Counted from the first letter of the stretch, positions 14,213-21,931 are shown. The stretch: DNA of 42,120 nt from Verrucomicrobiota bacterium (GCA_029865985.1 JARXAF010000154.1:1-42120), one strand, 5' to 3'. Numbers and translations: made by a program. The notes: a model not told the origin generated them from the sequence alone.

Positions 14213-17203
14213 TTAAAACGCCGTTGGGTTGGCCGTCGTCCGGGGCGGATTGGTGCTCGGATCCATCGGGAGATTCTCCGGATCATGAACACGCTTGCCC
14301 GCTGCATCAACGATGGTCGCCGTGACAAAGATCATGAGGTTCTTCTTCACGGTCCGCGAGTTTTCGCTGCGGAAGAGACGTCCCAGGACGGGCACGTCAC
14401 CCAGAACAGGAACTTTGTCGCGTGACTTCACGTTATCCTCGGCGATCAAACCGCCCAAGGCAACCGTCTGGCCATCCCACACGATAGCGCTGGTGGTGAC
14501 CATGCGCACGCGGAGACGCGGGAGCGGCAAAACGGAGGTACGGCTGATCGGCGAGCTGCCGGAGGTCAAGCCGAGAATTTGAGGCACGAACGGACCCGGA
14601 TCGTCGTAACCAACGAATTCTGTGATCGTCGGGAGAATGGTCATTTGAATGGTCTCGTCATCCGAGGACACATAGGGAACAACATCCAGAACCGGACCGA
14701 ACGGTTGGGAAACGGTTCCCGGGATGATCAAATTGATCGCGGCCTGGTTCACGTTGTTGCCAACGCCACCACCGCCGAGTCCACCACCGCCGCCGCCACC
14801 ACCTTGTCCACCGCCACCGCCGCCGCCGCCCTGATTGTTCAAACCCGTTGCAATGGTGCGGACATCGGAGACTTCGACGTGAGCCTGACGACCACTCAGG
14901 GTCGTGACTTTCGGAGCGGAGAGAAGATCCACACCGTCACGCTGTTCCAACGCGCGGATAACCACCTTGAATTGAGGATCGGTCAAGATGCCGGTGAGGC
15001 TGAACACCTCAGGGATTTTGCCGCTGTCCGCGGTGGTGTTACGCAATCCGGAGGTGACCAATTGATCATTCGCGCCGGGAGCGGCCAAACCGGCGACGCT
15101 GGTGCCAGGGAAGACGCCGCCGGGCAAAACCTGAGAGCCATCGACCGAGGTGCTGCCGGGATTGGCCCTCGAAGGTTGACCCGTGTAGCTCGGGGCACTA
15201 CCGCCAGAAAGACCGAGGCGGCCTCCACCCAACAGGGCGTTGCCCAGGAGCCAATCAAAGCCCAAGGCCTTGCTGTCGGTTTGGTTGATCTCAGCGAAGC
15301 GCGCTTCGATCTCCACCTGCGGAGGCGTCACATTCAGGATCTGAATGGCTTTCTCGATGACGTCCAAGTCGGAGAGGGTCGCTCGGACGAACAGGATTCC
15401 GGTGCGGTCATTGAAGAACAAGGCCTTTTGATCCTGTTCCCAAGGGGCAACACCGGGCGGATAAGCTCCACCCATCCCACCGCCCATGCCGCCCATGCCG
15501 CCGCCCATACCACCCATACCTCCGCCCATGCCGCCCATACCCATGCCGCCGCCCATACCGCCCATACCACCACCCATGCCGCCCATGCCACCACCGCCCA
15601 TGCCACCGCCCATGCCGCCGGGCATCATGGTCATGGGGAAGTTGAGACCGCAGGACATGAAGAACATGCGAACGACGACTTGGATATTGGCCGTCAGGTT
15701 GGTGCGAGTCACACCGGTGATTCCGGCGCCGCCCATGCCGCCGCCCATGCCGCCGCCACCACCACCGCCGCCCATACCGCCGCCCATACCACCACCACCG
15801 CCGCTGACTTCAACGCGGGGAATGGTGAACACGCCACCTTGGCCACCTTGACCGCCACCGCCACCACCACCGCCGCCGCCGCCTTGACCGCCGCCCTGAC
15901 CACCTTGGGCCACCGCGGGGGTCATGCCGGTGACGCTCTCCAAACCTTCCATGAAGGTATTGGGATTGACCCGCCACCAACGGGAATGAAGCTGGGTCGC
16001 CTCAGGGAGACGCTGACGGAACATGATGCCCCACTCTTCCACCGAGTATTTCAAAGGCTTCTCGGAAACCTGCGAGATGATTTCAAGAACGTCTGCCAGG
16101 CGCAAATCTCGCAAAGCCGGATTGATGCGAACCGGAACATTGTTCAGGTCGACCGGTTCAGCGGCCTGTTGAGCTTGTTGAGGGGCTCCAGTAAGAGGAT
16201 CCACTCCACCCATTCCCGGAGTAGACAACGGCTGATCCACCTGCGAATTCACCACGAACGCGATACCCTTCTTCTCCGGATCACGAAGGCGGGTTTGCTC
16301 ATCGAGGTACTTCACGACCTCACCCAGCGGCAGTCCATCAAACTTGATCTCGTTGATGCGGATGGTGTCGAGCTTGTGATAAATCGCCTGACGGCCGGAT
16401 CCGGTATGGACGCGATTGGTGCGACCGAACGGATTGGCAATCGGAAGCTTCGACTTGGGCTGCTCCCAATATTGCTCCACTTCGAGCAGTTTATCCTTGT
16501 CGGTCAAAAGCTTCTCGCGATGAGCGCGGGTGTACTTGGACTCCCGAATGATGTTCAAGTACTGGTAGGCCGGACCGTTGTCGGGATCGAGCTTGATGGC
16601 CTCCTGAAGCTTGGTTTCGGCGCGATCGAAGTGTCCCATTTCAAAGGCCAGCTTGCCGTCCTGAACGGCGATCGCAGCGGCCAATTTGTTGGTCTTGTCC
16701 TGGCCGATGTAGCTCAACGCTTCGTCGGAGGGGACGCGTCCCACCAAGTTGGCGAGGCGTTGATCATTCTCGCGCTTGAAGTTCTTGGCCTTGATGTGGT
16801 TCGGGTCGACCTTGAGGATGCGCCTCACCTGGAGGTCGGCTTCCTTGTACTCGCCCGCCTTTGCGGCATTGTAGGCCAGCGCCAAGCGAGTGGAAGTGAA
16901 GCCCTCGATGGTGATGTTGCGTTCCTTCTCAACGCTCGAACCCAATTCCTCGGTCAAATTCCAAGCGTCTTCGTAGGCCTTGGCGGCCGACGTGAGATCG
17001 CCCTGCTTAGCGGCAGTTGCGGCAGCCTCCAACGTCTTGCGCAAGACGATGGCTTTTTCTTCGCGCCGTACGGCGATCTCACCGGCTTCCTGCGCCACGG
17101 CGCGGGTGGAGACGGTATCGAACGCGGCAATGAGTGCGACGAGACTCAGGATCTTCGAGACTTTCGTCATGGGGTTCTTCACGGGTTGGACTAAAATGGA
17201 CAT
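14213..17203 (-). CDS. TPR-containing secretin, PilQ/GspD-like, Gly/Met-rich
   Basis: 996 residues. The signal peptide ends near residue 38; Met12 (17170) is an equally plausible start with a shorter signal. TPR-like helices occupy about 55-220 (AFEMGHFDRAETKLQEAIKL). N-type domains lie around 278-430 (INEIKFDGLPLGEVVKYLDE) and 590-640 (GILFVRATLSDLDVIEKAIQ). The secretin core runs from about 730 to 966: LLSAPKVTTLSGRQAHVEV, then the signature VPVLGDVPVLGRLF (931-944) and KKNLMIFVTATIV. Four Gly or Gly/Met tracts interrupt it (434-457, 468-492, 529-579, 792-813). Secretins form the outer-membrane pore of type IV pilus, type II and related systems. The upstream PilMN-, PilO- and PilP-like genes make this the PilQ position, equivalent to Amuc_1098 of Akkermansia. 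The ATPases and pilins are not in the window. Confidence 0.92.
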   Translation of the reverse strand: MSILVQPVKNPMTKVSKILSLVALIAAFDTVSTRAVAQEAGEIAVRREEKAIVLRKTLEAAATAAKQGDLTSAAKAYEDAWNLTEELGSSVEKERNITIEGFTSTRLALAYNAAKAGEYKEADLQVRRILKVDPNHIKAKNFKRENDQRLANLVGRVPSDEALSYIGQDKTNKLAAAIAVQDGKLAFEMGHFDRAETKLQEAIKLDPDNGPAYQYLNIIRESKYTRAHREKLLTDKDKLLEVEQYWEQPKSKLPIANPFGRTNRVHTGSGRQAIYHKLDTIRINEIKFDGLPLGEVVKYLDEQTRLRDPEKKGIAFVVNSQVDQPLSTPGMGGVDPLTGAPQQAQQAAEPVDLNNVPVRINPALRDLRLADVLEIISQVSEKPLKYSVEEWGIMFRQRLPEATQLHSRWWRVNPNTFMEGLESVTGMTPAVAQGGQGGGQGGGGGGGGGGGQGGQGGVFTIPRVEVSGGGGGMGGGMGGGGGGGGMGGGMGGAGITGVTRTNLTANIQVVVRMFFMSCGLNFPMTMMPGGMGGGMGGGGMGGMGGGMGGMGGGMGMGGMGGGMGGMGGGMGGMGGGMGGAYPPGVAPWEQDQKALFFNDRTGILFVRATLSDLDVIEKAIQILNVTPPQVEIEARFAEINQTDSKALGFDWLLGNALLGGGRLGLSGGSAPSYTGQPSRANPGSTSVDGSQVLPGGVFPGTSVAGLAAPGANDQLVTSGLRNTTADSGKIPEVFSLTGILTDPQFKVVIRALEQRDGVDLLSAPKVTTLSGRQAHVEVSDVRTIATGLNNQGGGGGGGGQGGGGGGGGLGGGGVGNNVNQAAINLIIPGTVSQPFGPVLDVVPYVSSDDETIQMTILPTITEFVGYDDPGPFVPQILGLTSGSSPISRTSVLPLPRLRVRMVTTSAIVWDGQTVALGGLIAEDNVKSRDKVPVLGDVPVLGRLFRSENSRTVKKNLMIFVTATIVDAAGKRVHDPENLPMDPSTNPPRTTANPTAF
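14765..14830 (-). repeat. Gly-codon tract inside secretin core
   Basis: Low-complexity GGN codons encode residues 792-813 of the secretin (almost all Gly, one Gln and one Leu). The tract falls between the strand ending in VRTIATGL and the strand AAINLIIPG, so it is an inserted loop within the conserved pore domain. Confidence 0.8.
15467..15619 (-). repeat. Gly-Gly-Met tandem codon repeat in secretin
   Basis: About 150 bases of imperfect 6-9-base units (plus-strand CCGCCCATG/CCACCCATA) encode residues 529-579, only Gly and Met in GGM/GGGM blocks. The pattern suggests expansion by slippage or unequal exchange, with synonymous changes between units showing it is not brand new. Confidence 0.9.
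15728..15904 (-). repeat. Two further Gly-rich tracts in secretin
   Basis: Residues 434-457 (15833-15904; Gly/Gln) and 468-492 (15728-15802; Gly/Met) are low-complexity, separated by a short ordered piece (VFTIPRVEVS). Together with the 529-579 tract they surround a segment with hydrophobic character, IQVVVRMFFMSCGLNFPM. Confidence 0.8.
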
Positions 17204-17224
17204 GCAACGAGCCGGTTGTGGGAA

Positions 17225-18022
17225 TTACCTCGCCACGGTGGTACGCACGGAATTGGGCGCGGACACTACTAGTTCCTCTTTCTCGATGGCAACAATCTTG
17301 TAGACCGCGCCGGAAAGAGTGATGGATTCGCCGACCCGCTTTTGTGGGAAATCCCTGCGATCGGCCTCATACCGGAGGTCGGCAGCGTATCCCTGCGTGC
17401 GACGGAAGCTCTTGCCCTTGGTCAACTGGAACGACTCTCGGGTGGAGATGAGTTCGCAGACGAAGTTCGTGGGCGCATCTTTAGGACCCTGAATGTCGAC
17501 GAGGCGAAACAGTTGGTCCTTGTTGTCAGAGCCTACGGCCACCGACTCAACCATGGCGCGACGACCGTTGACGGTCTTCTCATAATCGCGGCGCACGGAG
17601 AATTGATACCGCGGTGCGTCCGGGGTGCCGGCGACTTGTTCAAAGGCGATCTCCAGAACCAGATCATGGGCACTGACGTAGGCCAAACCAGAAGCGCCGG
17701 TGTTGGCGCGGGGCTTGGAGGGTTCGAGGCGACCACTGGCACCGCGTACCCAAGTGACAGGATTGAAAGTGTAGTGATCTTGAGCGGCCAAGACGGTCGG
17801 TGTTCGGCTTGTCACCCGCTTGAAGGCAGTCTGGGTGAGGTTGGTTTCCAGGTTCTCAGGCACCATCGGCTTTTGCTTGGCACCCGCCAAAGCCTGAAGG
17901 GCATTTTCGAGGTCCGTGCGGACCTGAGACACGGAGAGGACCAGGAAGATGGCCAGGCCGGCGACGGCCAGAAGGACGACTCCCAAGACCAGCTTCTCGT
18001 ATTGTTTCTTGATGAATTCCAT
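17225..18022 (-). CDS. PilP-like / Amuc_1099-like inner-membrane protein
   Basis: 265 residues with one N-terminal membrane helix (about 12-32, VLGVVLLAVAGLAIFLVLSV) after a short basic start, then a periplasmic region. The C-terminal part (KRVGESITLSGAVYKIVAIE followed by KEELVVSA) resembles the small beta domain of PilP/GspC-type proteins, where a short sheet contacts the secretin. Sequence similarity to PilP is not obvious; the call rests on position between the PilO-like protein and the secretin, topology and size, matching Amuc_1099 in the Akkermansia locus. It begins 19 bases after the PilO-like stop and ends 21 bases before the secretin's first possible start. Confidence 0.75.
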   Translation of the reverse strand: MEFIKKQYEKLVLGVVLLAVAGLAIFLVLSVSQVRTDLENALQALAGAKQKPMVPENLETNLTQTAFKRVTSRTPTVLAAQDHYTFNPVTWVRGASGRLEPSKPRANTGASGLAYVSAHDLVLEIAFEQVAGTPDAPRYQFSVRRDYEKTVNGRRAMVESVAVGSDNKDQLFRLVDIQGPKDAPTNFVCELISTRESFQLTKGKSFRRTQGYAADLRYEADRRDFPQKRVGESITLSGAVYKIVAIEKEELVVSAPNSVRTTVAR

Positions 18023-18041
18023 GGGTTCCGGGAGTTGCGGC

Positions 18042-19058
18042 CTAACGGCGGGTCGCCTTCGGAGCCTGAGTTGAAGCCGGAGGGAGTGCTAACCGCACGA
18101 CCTCGAAGCCTAGGGTGACTCTGATGGGTTTCTGCTCGAGAACGATATCGCCAACCTTGCCCGACGGAGTCGCCGCGGCGGCATTGGGCTGTGAAGCTGG
18201 AGGCATCGTTCCCATTCCAGGGCGAAGACCATAACGGCTCATCATGGCCATCATTCCAGCGGCCGGATTCGCCGGAGCCGCTTCAGCCGACTCGGAACCA
18301 TCCCCAGAAGGGCGGTCCACGTTGACGGTCTTGAGAACGTAGGCGTTGGAGGCTCCCACAAACCGGGTCAACACTTCTCCCAGTTCAGAGCTGAAGCACT
18401 GGAATTGCACCTCGTACGGATGGATCCCCGCTCCGATCACCGTATTGGTTCCCACCTTCTTGGAGAGGATGTCTCCAGACCCGGCGGGCTCATTGGTACC
18501 AATGGCCGACCTCTTGATATGTTGCAAGGAATGGATCTTGGAGGCGAAGAGGATTTCCGAGAACTCGCGGATGTCGTTCAAGGCCAAGGCCAACGGCTGG
18601 AGGGTGTTGGGAGCCAAACGCAACTCCCGACGCTGAGTGCTGAAGGTAAAGTTGTATTTCGAGCTGGCGCCAGACCCTCCATCCGACCCGGACGGAAGTT
18701 TAACACCTTTGCGCTCAGCAGAACGGTCCAATTCACCGATGGTGCGGGTGAGGAGCGCCTTGAAAGATGCGTCATCCAAGGCTCCTACGGTAGAATACTG
18801 GGAGAAGGTGCTCAGGGACTGGGCTTTCAGCTCGGCAAACCGAACTTGCTCGGCCTTGGCCAACTCGATGTTCTTGGTGTTTGGGTACGGCTCCCGTTTG
18901 ACCAAGGTGTCGTACTCGTTTTTCTTGGCCTCGAGTTCCCCATTGGCGGCTTCAGCATCAGACTGTGCCGAGAACAGGTAGACCGCCCCGCCGATGAGCA
19001 GGGCCAACGCCACAGCTAGGCTGATAACGAAGGCAAGGTTGCGCTTGATCCAGGACAT
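18042..19058 (-). CDS. PilO-like / Amuc_1100-like protein
   Basis: 338 residues: a short basic N-terminus, one membrane helix (about 8-29, LAFVISLAVALALLIGGAVYLF), a coiled-coil-like helix (about 33-84) and then a periplasmic alpha/beta region. The segment YEVQFQCFSSELGEVLTRFV ... NAYVLKTVNV (215-247) has the ferredoxin-like rhythm of PilO/GspM and resembles the equivalent part of Amuc_1100 (LEIAFQGDRESVLKAMNAI). A flexible Ala/Pro/Met-rich linker (about 255-300) carries MSRYGLRPG, a motif also found in the PilMN fusion. A last strand VTLGFEVVRLALP follows. The gene begins one base after the pilMN stop (TGA T ATG). PilO proteins pair with PilN in the periplasm and link the inner-membrane platform to the secretin. 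Confidence 0.82.
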   Translation of the reverse strand: MSWIKRNLAFVISLAVALALLIGGAVYLFSAQSDAEAANGELEAKKNEYDTLVKREPYPNTKNIELAKAEQVRFAELKAQSLSTFSQYSTVGALDDASFKALLTRTIGELDRSAERKGVKLPSGSDGGSGASSKYNFTFSTQRRELRLAPNTLQPLALALNDIREFSEILFASKIHSLQHIKRSAIGTNEPAGSGDILSKKVGTNTVIGAGIHPYEVQFQCFSSELGEVLTRFVGASNAYVLKTVNVDRPSGDGSESAEAAPANPAAGMMAMMSRYGLRPGMGTMPPASQPNAAAATPSGKVGDIVLEQKPIRVTLGFEVVRLALPPASTQAPKATRR

Positions 19059-19059
19059 A

Positions 19060-20943
19060 TCAGAGCTTGATGGGGCGCTTGAGCTTGAGCTTCAGAGGGA
19101 AGGTGAAGGTCGCAGTGGTGTCTTCGACCTGCTCAAGATTACCGGAAAGTGAGGTTTCAGAAGCTTCAAAGAGGGGACTCGCCTTCGCCAGCTTCTCCAG
19201 ATCGTAGGCAATCTGACCATTGGCCTCTTGCTTCACCTTCTGCAAATTGACGGCTCGGATGCTGAGGTTGAGCACGGCCACTTCGTTGGTGGAAGTCGTG
19301 GATTTGGCCTTGGCACCGCCACTGGCTGCAGCGCCTTCAGTGGATCCACCACCCTCTCCACCCTCGGATCCAGTCATGGCGGACTTCGGAAGCAGGCCAT
19401 ACCGCGCCATGAGCTCCTTGCTCATTTGCGGGACCTTCGGAGCCTCTTCGTCGGCCGCGGCCACCTCAGGCTTAGGGGGTTCCGTAGAGTAGAACGTGTC
19501 CACCCAAATGCCCACCGGCACACCCAGCTTCTGTGAAGACTCGGCCTCGGTGGCCTTCAGGATGCTGCGAACCTCTGCGAGAATATCGGGCCAATAAGCG
19601 CGTTCGTTGAGCCAAGCACCCAGTTGGTCGGTCTGCTTATGGATCTCGGAAAGCTTGGCTTCTTCGCCCTTGAGCGAGGTTTCTACACGAGCCAAGGGTT
19701 CCACCTTTTCGGAAATGGTGGCCAAGCCTTCGCGGCGAACCGTCGCGACCTTGTTGTAGAACAATCCAGCGGCCCAAACACCGGCGGCGGCCACGAAGGC
19801 GGCGGCGATGAGGAACGGCTTCTTGGAGTTGAAATCTTGACGGGCCTTGGAGCTCTTGGGCAGCAAGTTCAGCTCGACCGGGCAGTCGGCGATGTTGCGC
19901 AATCCCAGACCCACAACCTCACCGAAGAACGAAGCCGACTTTTCCAATTCCTCGATGTTGACCGACGGATCGATCTGAATGTTGCGGAACGGGCTGAAGT
20001 ATTCGACCGGCAGGTTGAGCTTTTCTTGGAAAAACTCGGCGGAATAGGCCATCACCGATCCGCCACCGCAGAGAAACACCCGCTGAGGAGCCGATCCACC
20101 CTGTTGGGTGCGGTAGAATTGAACCGTCTGATTGACCTGCATGTGCAGGCGAGTCAGGACGTTTCGGGCCACCTTGGAAACCGCAGCCACCTTCGGATCA
20201 TCAGGTTCCTCGTAAGCGCCACCCAGACTGACAAAACCTTGAGCGATCTTGAATTTCTCGGCCTCGGCGAAGGGCACCTTGGACTCGGCTGAGTACTCTT
20301 GGGAAATGGTGTTGGCTCCGACCGGAACCGTCCGGACGTAGAACTTGTTCTTCTCGAAGAGCAAGACATTGCTGGTCTTGGCTCCGATATCGATCAAGAG
20401 GCTGCAGCCCTCAACATCACCGTAATTGTATCGGAAGGCATTGGCCAAGGCGGACATGGAGGCGTCCACCACTTCCATCTTGAGGCCCACCGACTCACCG
20501 ACAGCGAAGAGTTTCTCGACCACCTCGGCCTTGATGGCAACAAGCAGTACTTCGCGAGCCCCGTCGGCCGCGGTTCCGAGGATTTGATGATCCCATGCAC
20601 TCTCAGTCAGCGGGAACGGCACGTTCTGCTGAGCCTCGTACTGGATGATCTGGGAAATCTTGGAGGCGTCGACCGGGGGAAGCTTTACGAACTTCGAGAA
20701 AACCTGATAACCCGGAGCGGTGATATTCGCCTGACGGGAGACAAAACCACCCTCGGCCAGAAGCTCGGTCAGGGCACGCTTCAGGACTCCATCCCGGGCG
20801 GCATCTTGTGAACCGGGTAGGCCCAGAGCACGGACTCCAAAACGGAGGAGCTTCAAACCGCCACCGTCGGCCGGCTCGAACTCAGCGATCTTCAGGGTCC
20901 CTGCCCCGAAGTCGATTCCCAGAAACGTTTTGGCTTTTAGCAT
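19060..20943 (-). CDS. PilM-PilN fusion (FtsA-like ATPase joined to PilN-like domain)
   Basis: 627 residues. Residues 1-350 are a PilM/FtsA-type actin-like domain: phosphate 1 GIDFGAGTLKIAE (9-21), PGYQVFSKFVKLPP (77-90), QYEAQQNVPFPL (101-112), phosphate 2 LLIDIGAKTSNVLLFE (182-197) and adenosine-binding VFLCGGGSVM (289-298). Residues 357-363 read VELNLLP, the conserved N-terminal peptide by which free PilN docks onto PilM. Then come a membrane helix (376-396), a coiled coil (about 400-445) and a PilN-like periplasmic domain (WPDILAEVRSIL, then LNLSIRAVNLQKV to the end) interrupted by a low-complexity linker (487-550). PilM and PilN are separate proteins in classical pilMNOPQ operons. It is the first gene of the block and equivalent in position to Amuc_1101. 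Confidence 0.9.
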   Translation of the reverse strand: MLKAKTFLGIDFGAGTLKIAEFEPADGGGLKLLRFGVRALGLPGSQDAARDGVLKRALTELLAEGGFVSRQANITAPGYQVFSKFVKLPPVDASKISQIIQYEAQQNVPFPLTESAWDHQILGTAADGAREVLLVAIKAEVVEKLFAVGESVGLKMEVVDASMSALANAFRYNYGDVEGCSLLIDIGAKTSNVLLFEKNKFYVRTVPVGANTISQEYSAESKVPFAEAEKFKIAQGFVSLGGAYEEPDDPKVAAVSKVARNVLTRLHMQVNQTVQFYRTQQGGSAPQRVFLCGGGSVMAYSAEFFQEKLNLPVEYFSPFRNIQIDPSVNIEELEKSASFFGEVVGLGLRNIADCPVELNLLPKSSKARQDFNSKKPFLIAAAFVAAAGVWAAGLFYNKVATVRREGLATISEKVEPLARVETSLKGEEAKLSEIHKQTDQLGAWLNERAYWPDILAEVRSILKATEAESSQKLGVPVGIWVDTFYSTEPPKPEVAAADEEAPKVPQMSKELMARYGLLPKSAMTGSEGGEGGGSTEGAAASGGAKAKSTTSTNEVAVLNLSIRAVNLQKVKQEANGQIAYDLEKLAKASPLFEASETSLSGNLEQVEDTTATFTFPLKLKLKRPIKL

Positions 20944-20956
20944 TTGGCTTTTAGCA
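20929..20956 (-). repeat. 14-bp perfect tandem duplication over the pilMN start codon
   Basis: TTTGGCTTTTAGCA occurs twice head to tail (20929-20942 and 20943-20956, plus strand). On the minus strand this gives GTGCTAAAAGCCAA followed by ATGCTAAAAGCCAA; the ATG at 20943 opens pilMN, while the upstream GTG copy is out of frame and stops after six codons. Confidence 0.93.
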
Positions 20957-20990
20957 CGATTCGCGTGGAATTTTTAGCCCTCCAAGGACC

Positions 20991-21030
20991 AAAAAATCGC
21001 TCGAGCGAGGCGGGCCTAGCGGCGAGCGAT
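20991..21030 (-). terminator. Stem-loop with U-run in the pilMN leader
   Basis: On the minus strand an 8-bp stem (ATCGCTCG/CGAGCGAT, 21030-21023 with 21003-20996) closes a 19-base GC-rich loop and is followed by six U (20996-20991). It may terminate the HAD gene 170 bases upstream. Because it also lies between a promoter-like sequence and pilMN, it could act as an attenuator. Confidence 0.5.
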
Positions 21031-21046
21031 CACGGATGTATGGGTG

Positions 21047-21075
21047 TAGCTAAAGAAAGCCGGTGGAAGGGTCAA
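21047..21075 (-). promoter_or_regulatory. Candidate sigma70-type promoter of the pilMN-secretin operon
   Basis: Minus strand: TTGACC (21075-21070), a 17-base spacer, then TAGCTA (21052-21047). Transcription would start near 21040, about 97 bases before the pilMN start codon. It was found by eye and is untested. Confidence 0.4.
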
Positions 21076-21103
21076 ACACAAAAGACAGGACCCCGGGAAA
21101 ACT

Positions 21104-21121
21104 TGTTCACATCTGTTCACA
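21104..21121. promoter_or_regulatory. Paired TGTTCACA direct repeats, 10 bp apart
   Basis: TGTTCACA is repeated exactly (21104-21111 and 21114-21121, plus strand) with a 10-base period, so both copies face the same side of the helix. They lie about 30-50 bases upstream of the candidate -35 box on the minus strand, a usual place for an activator. The first copy with its preceding T (TTGTTCACA) is also one base from a DnaA box (TTATNCACA). Confidence 0.4.
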
Positions 21122-21202
21122 ATTTCAGGGACTCACGCCCGCTGATTCATTCCATAAACAGCCGTTTTCACGACGTTTTTGGTGAGAGACCGGGAACGTT
21201 TG

Positions 21203-21889
21203 TCATGAGGGAAGATCCTGTAGCCGGTGTATGGGGAATTCCCGGAGATCAGGCACAACCCAGGTGGCACCGGCTTTCTGGAGTTCTTCCATCGAACCGC
21301 CGCCCGTGCCTACGGCCAAGCAGTGAGCTCCAATGGCTTGGGCACATTCGACATCGCGATGGGTGTCACCCACCACCACAATTTCTTCGCCCTTCAAGCT
21401 CCGGCCCAAATGACGCGACGCCCGGTCCTTGGCGATCCGGGCCAACTGGTTGCGGTCTTCGTGGTCGTCGGCAAAGGCGCCACACACCCAGTCTCCCCAG
21501 AGTGAGTGAGCCCCCAGTTTAATCTTCGCTCCTAGTCGGATATTTCCGGTGAGGAGACCCATCGCAGGCGGTTGCGGCAACGCCCGGAGCGCACTGAGAA
21601 ACTCAGGCACACCGGGACAAATTTCACCCGGGTGCTGCTGGATCCTGTGGTCCAGCAAGAAAACGTAGGCATCCAGGAAATGGCGGATATCCCAGAATTT
21701 TCCCTGCAGGCCATTATTGGTGAAGAATTCTCGGACAAGAGCGGTGTCCGTACGCCCGTGAAAGTGGGTCCGTTCGGCGACTCCGGGCACGCCATAGAGA
21801 AGTTCGGCCGTGCGTCCGAACGCGTGGATGCCGGCTCCACCGGTTCGGATGAGGGTGCCGTCGATGTCGAACAATACCAGTCGGGTCAT
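21203..21889 (-). CDS. HAD-superfamily phosphatase, phosphoglycolate phosphatase-like
   Basis: 228 residues from the ATG at 21889, chosen because MTRLVLFDIDGTLIRTGG places the nucleophile motif DxDGT (Asp8, Asp10) at the start as usual; an upstream in-frame Met would add ten unrelated residues. Motif II is LLTGNI, and motif IV is VVVGDTHRDVECAQAIG. The alpha-helical cap between them fits subclass I (phosphoglycolate phosphatase/beta-phosphoglucomutase group). The substrate cannot be read from sequence. It is 42 bases downstream of the small helical-repeat gene on the same strand, so the two may form an operon. Confidence 0.87.
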   Translation of the reverse strand: MTRLVLFDIDGTLIRTGGAGIHAFGRTAELLYGVPGVAERTHFHGRTDTALVREFFTNNGLQGKFWDIRHFLDAYVFLLDHRIQQHPGEICPGVPEFLSALRALPQPPAMGLLTGNIRLGAKIKLGAHSLWGDWVCGAFADDHEDRNQLARIAKDRASRHLGRSLKGEEIVVVGDTHRDVECAQAIGAHCLAVGTGGGSMEELQKAGATWVVPDLREFPIHRLQDLPS

Positions 21890-21931
21890 GGGGAAAAACG
21901 TGGACGCTGTGATACACAAGTGGGCCGTGAA

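Noticed and set aside
15467-15904. Regular short repeats suggestive of a CRISPR or other array
   Set aside because: The units are 6-9 bases with no spacers, stay in frame and encode Gly/Met, so they are protein low-complexity repeats.
14579-17194. An 871-codon open frame on the plus strand covering nearly the whole secretin gene
   Set aside because: It is the antisense of a GC-rich gene; its His/Ala/Thr-rich repeats are the reverse reading of the Gly/Met codon tracts, and the minus-strand frame carries clear secretin motifs.
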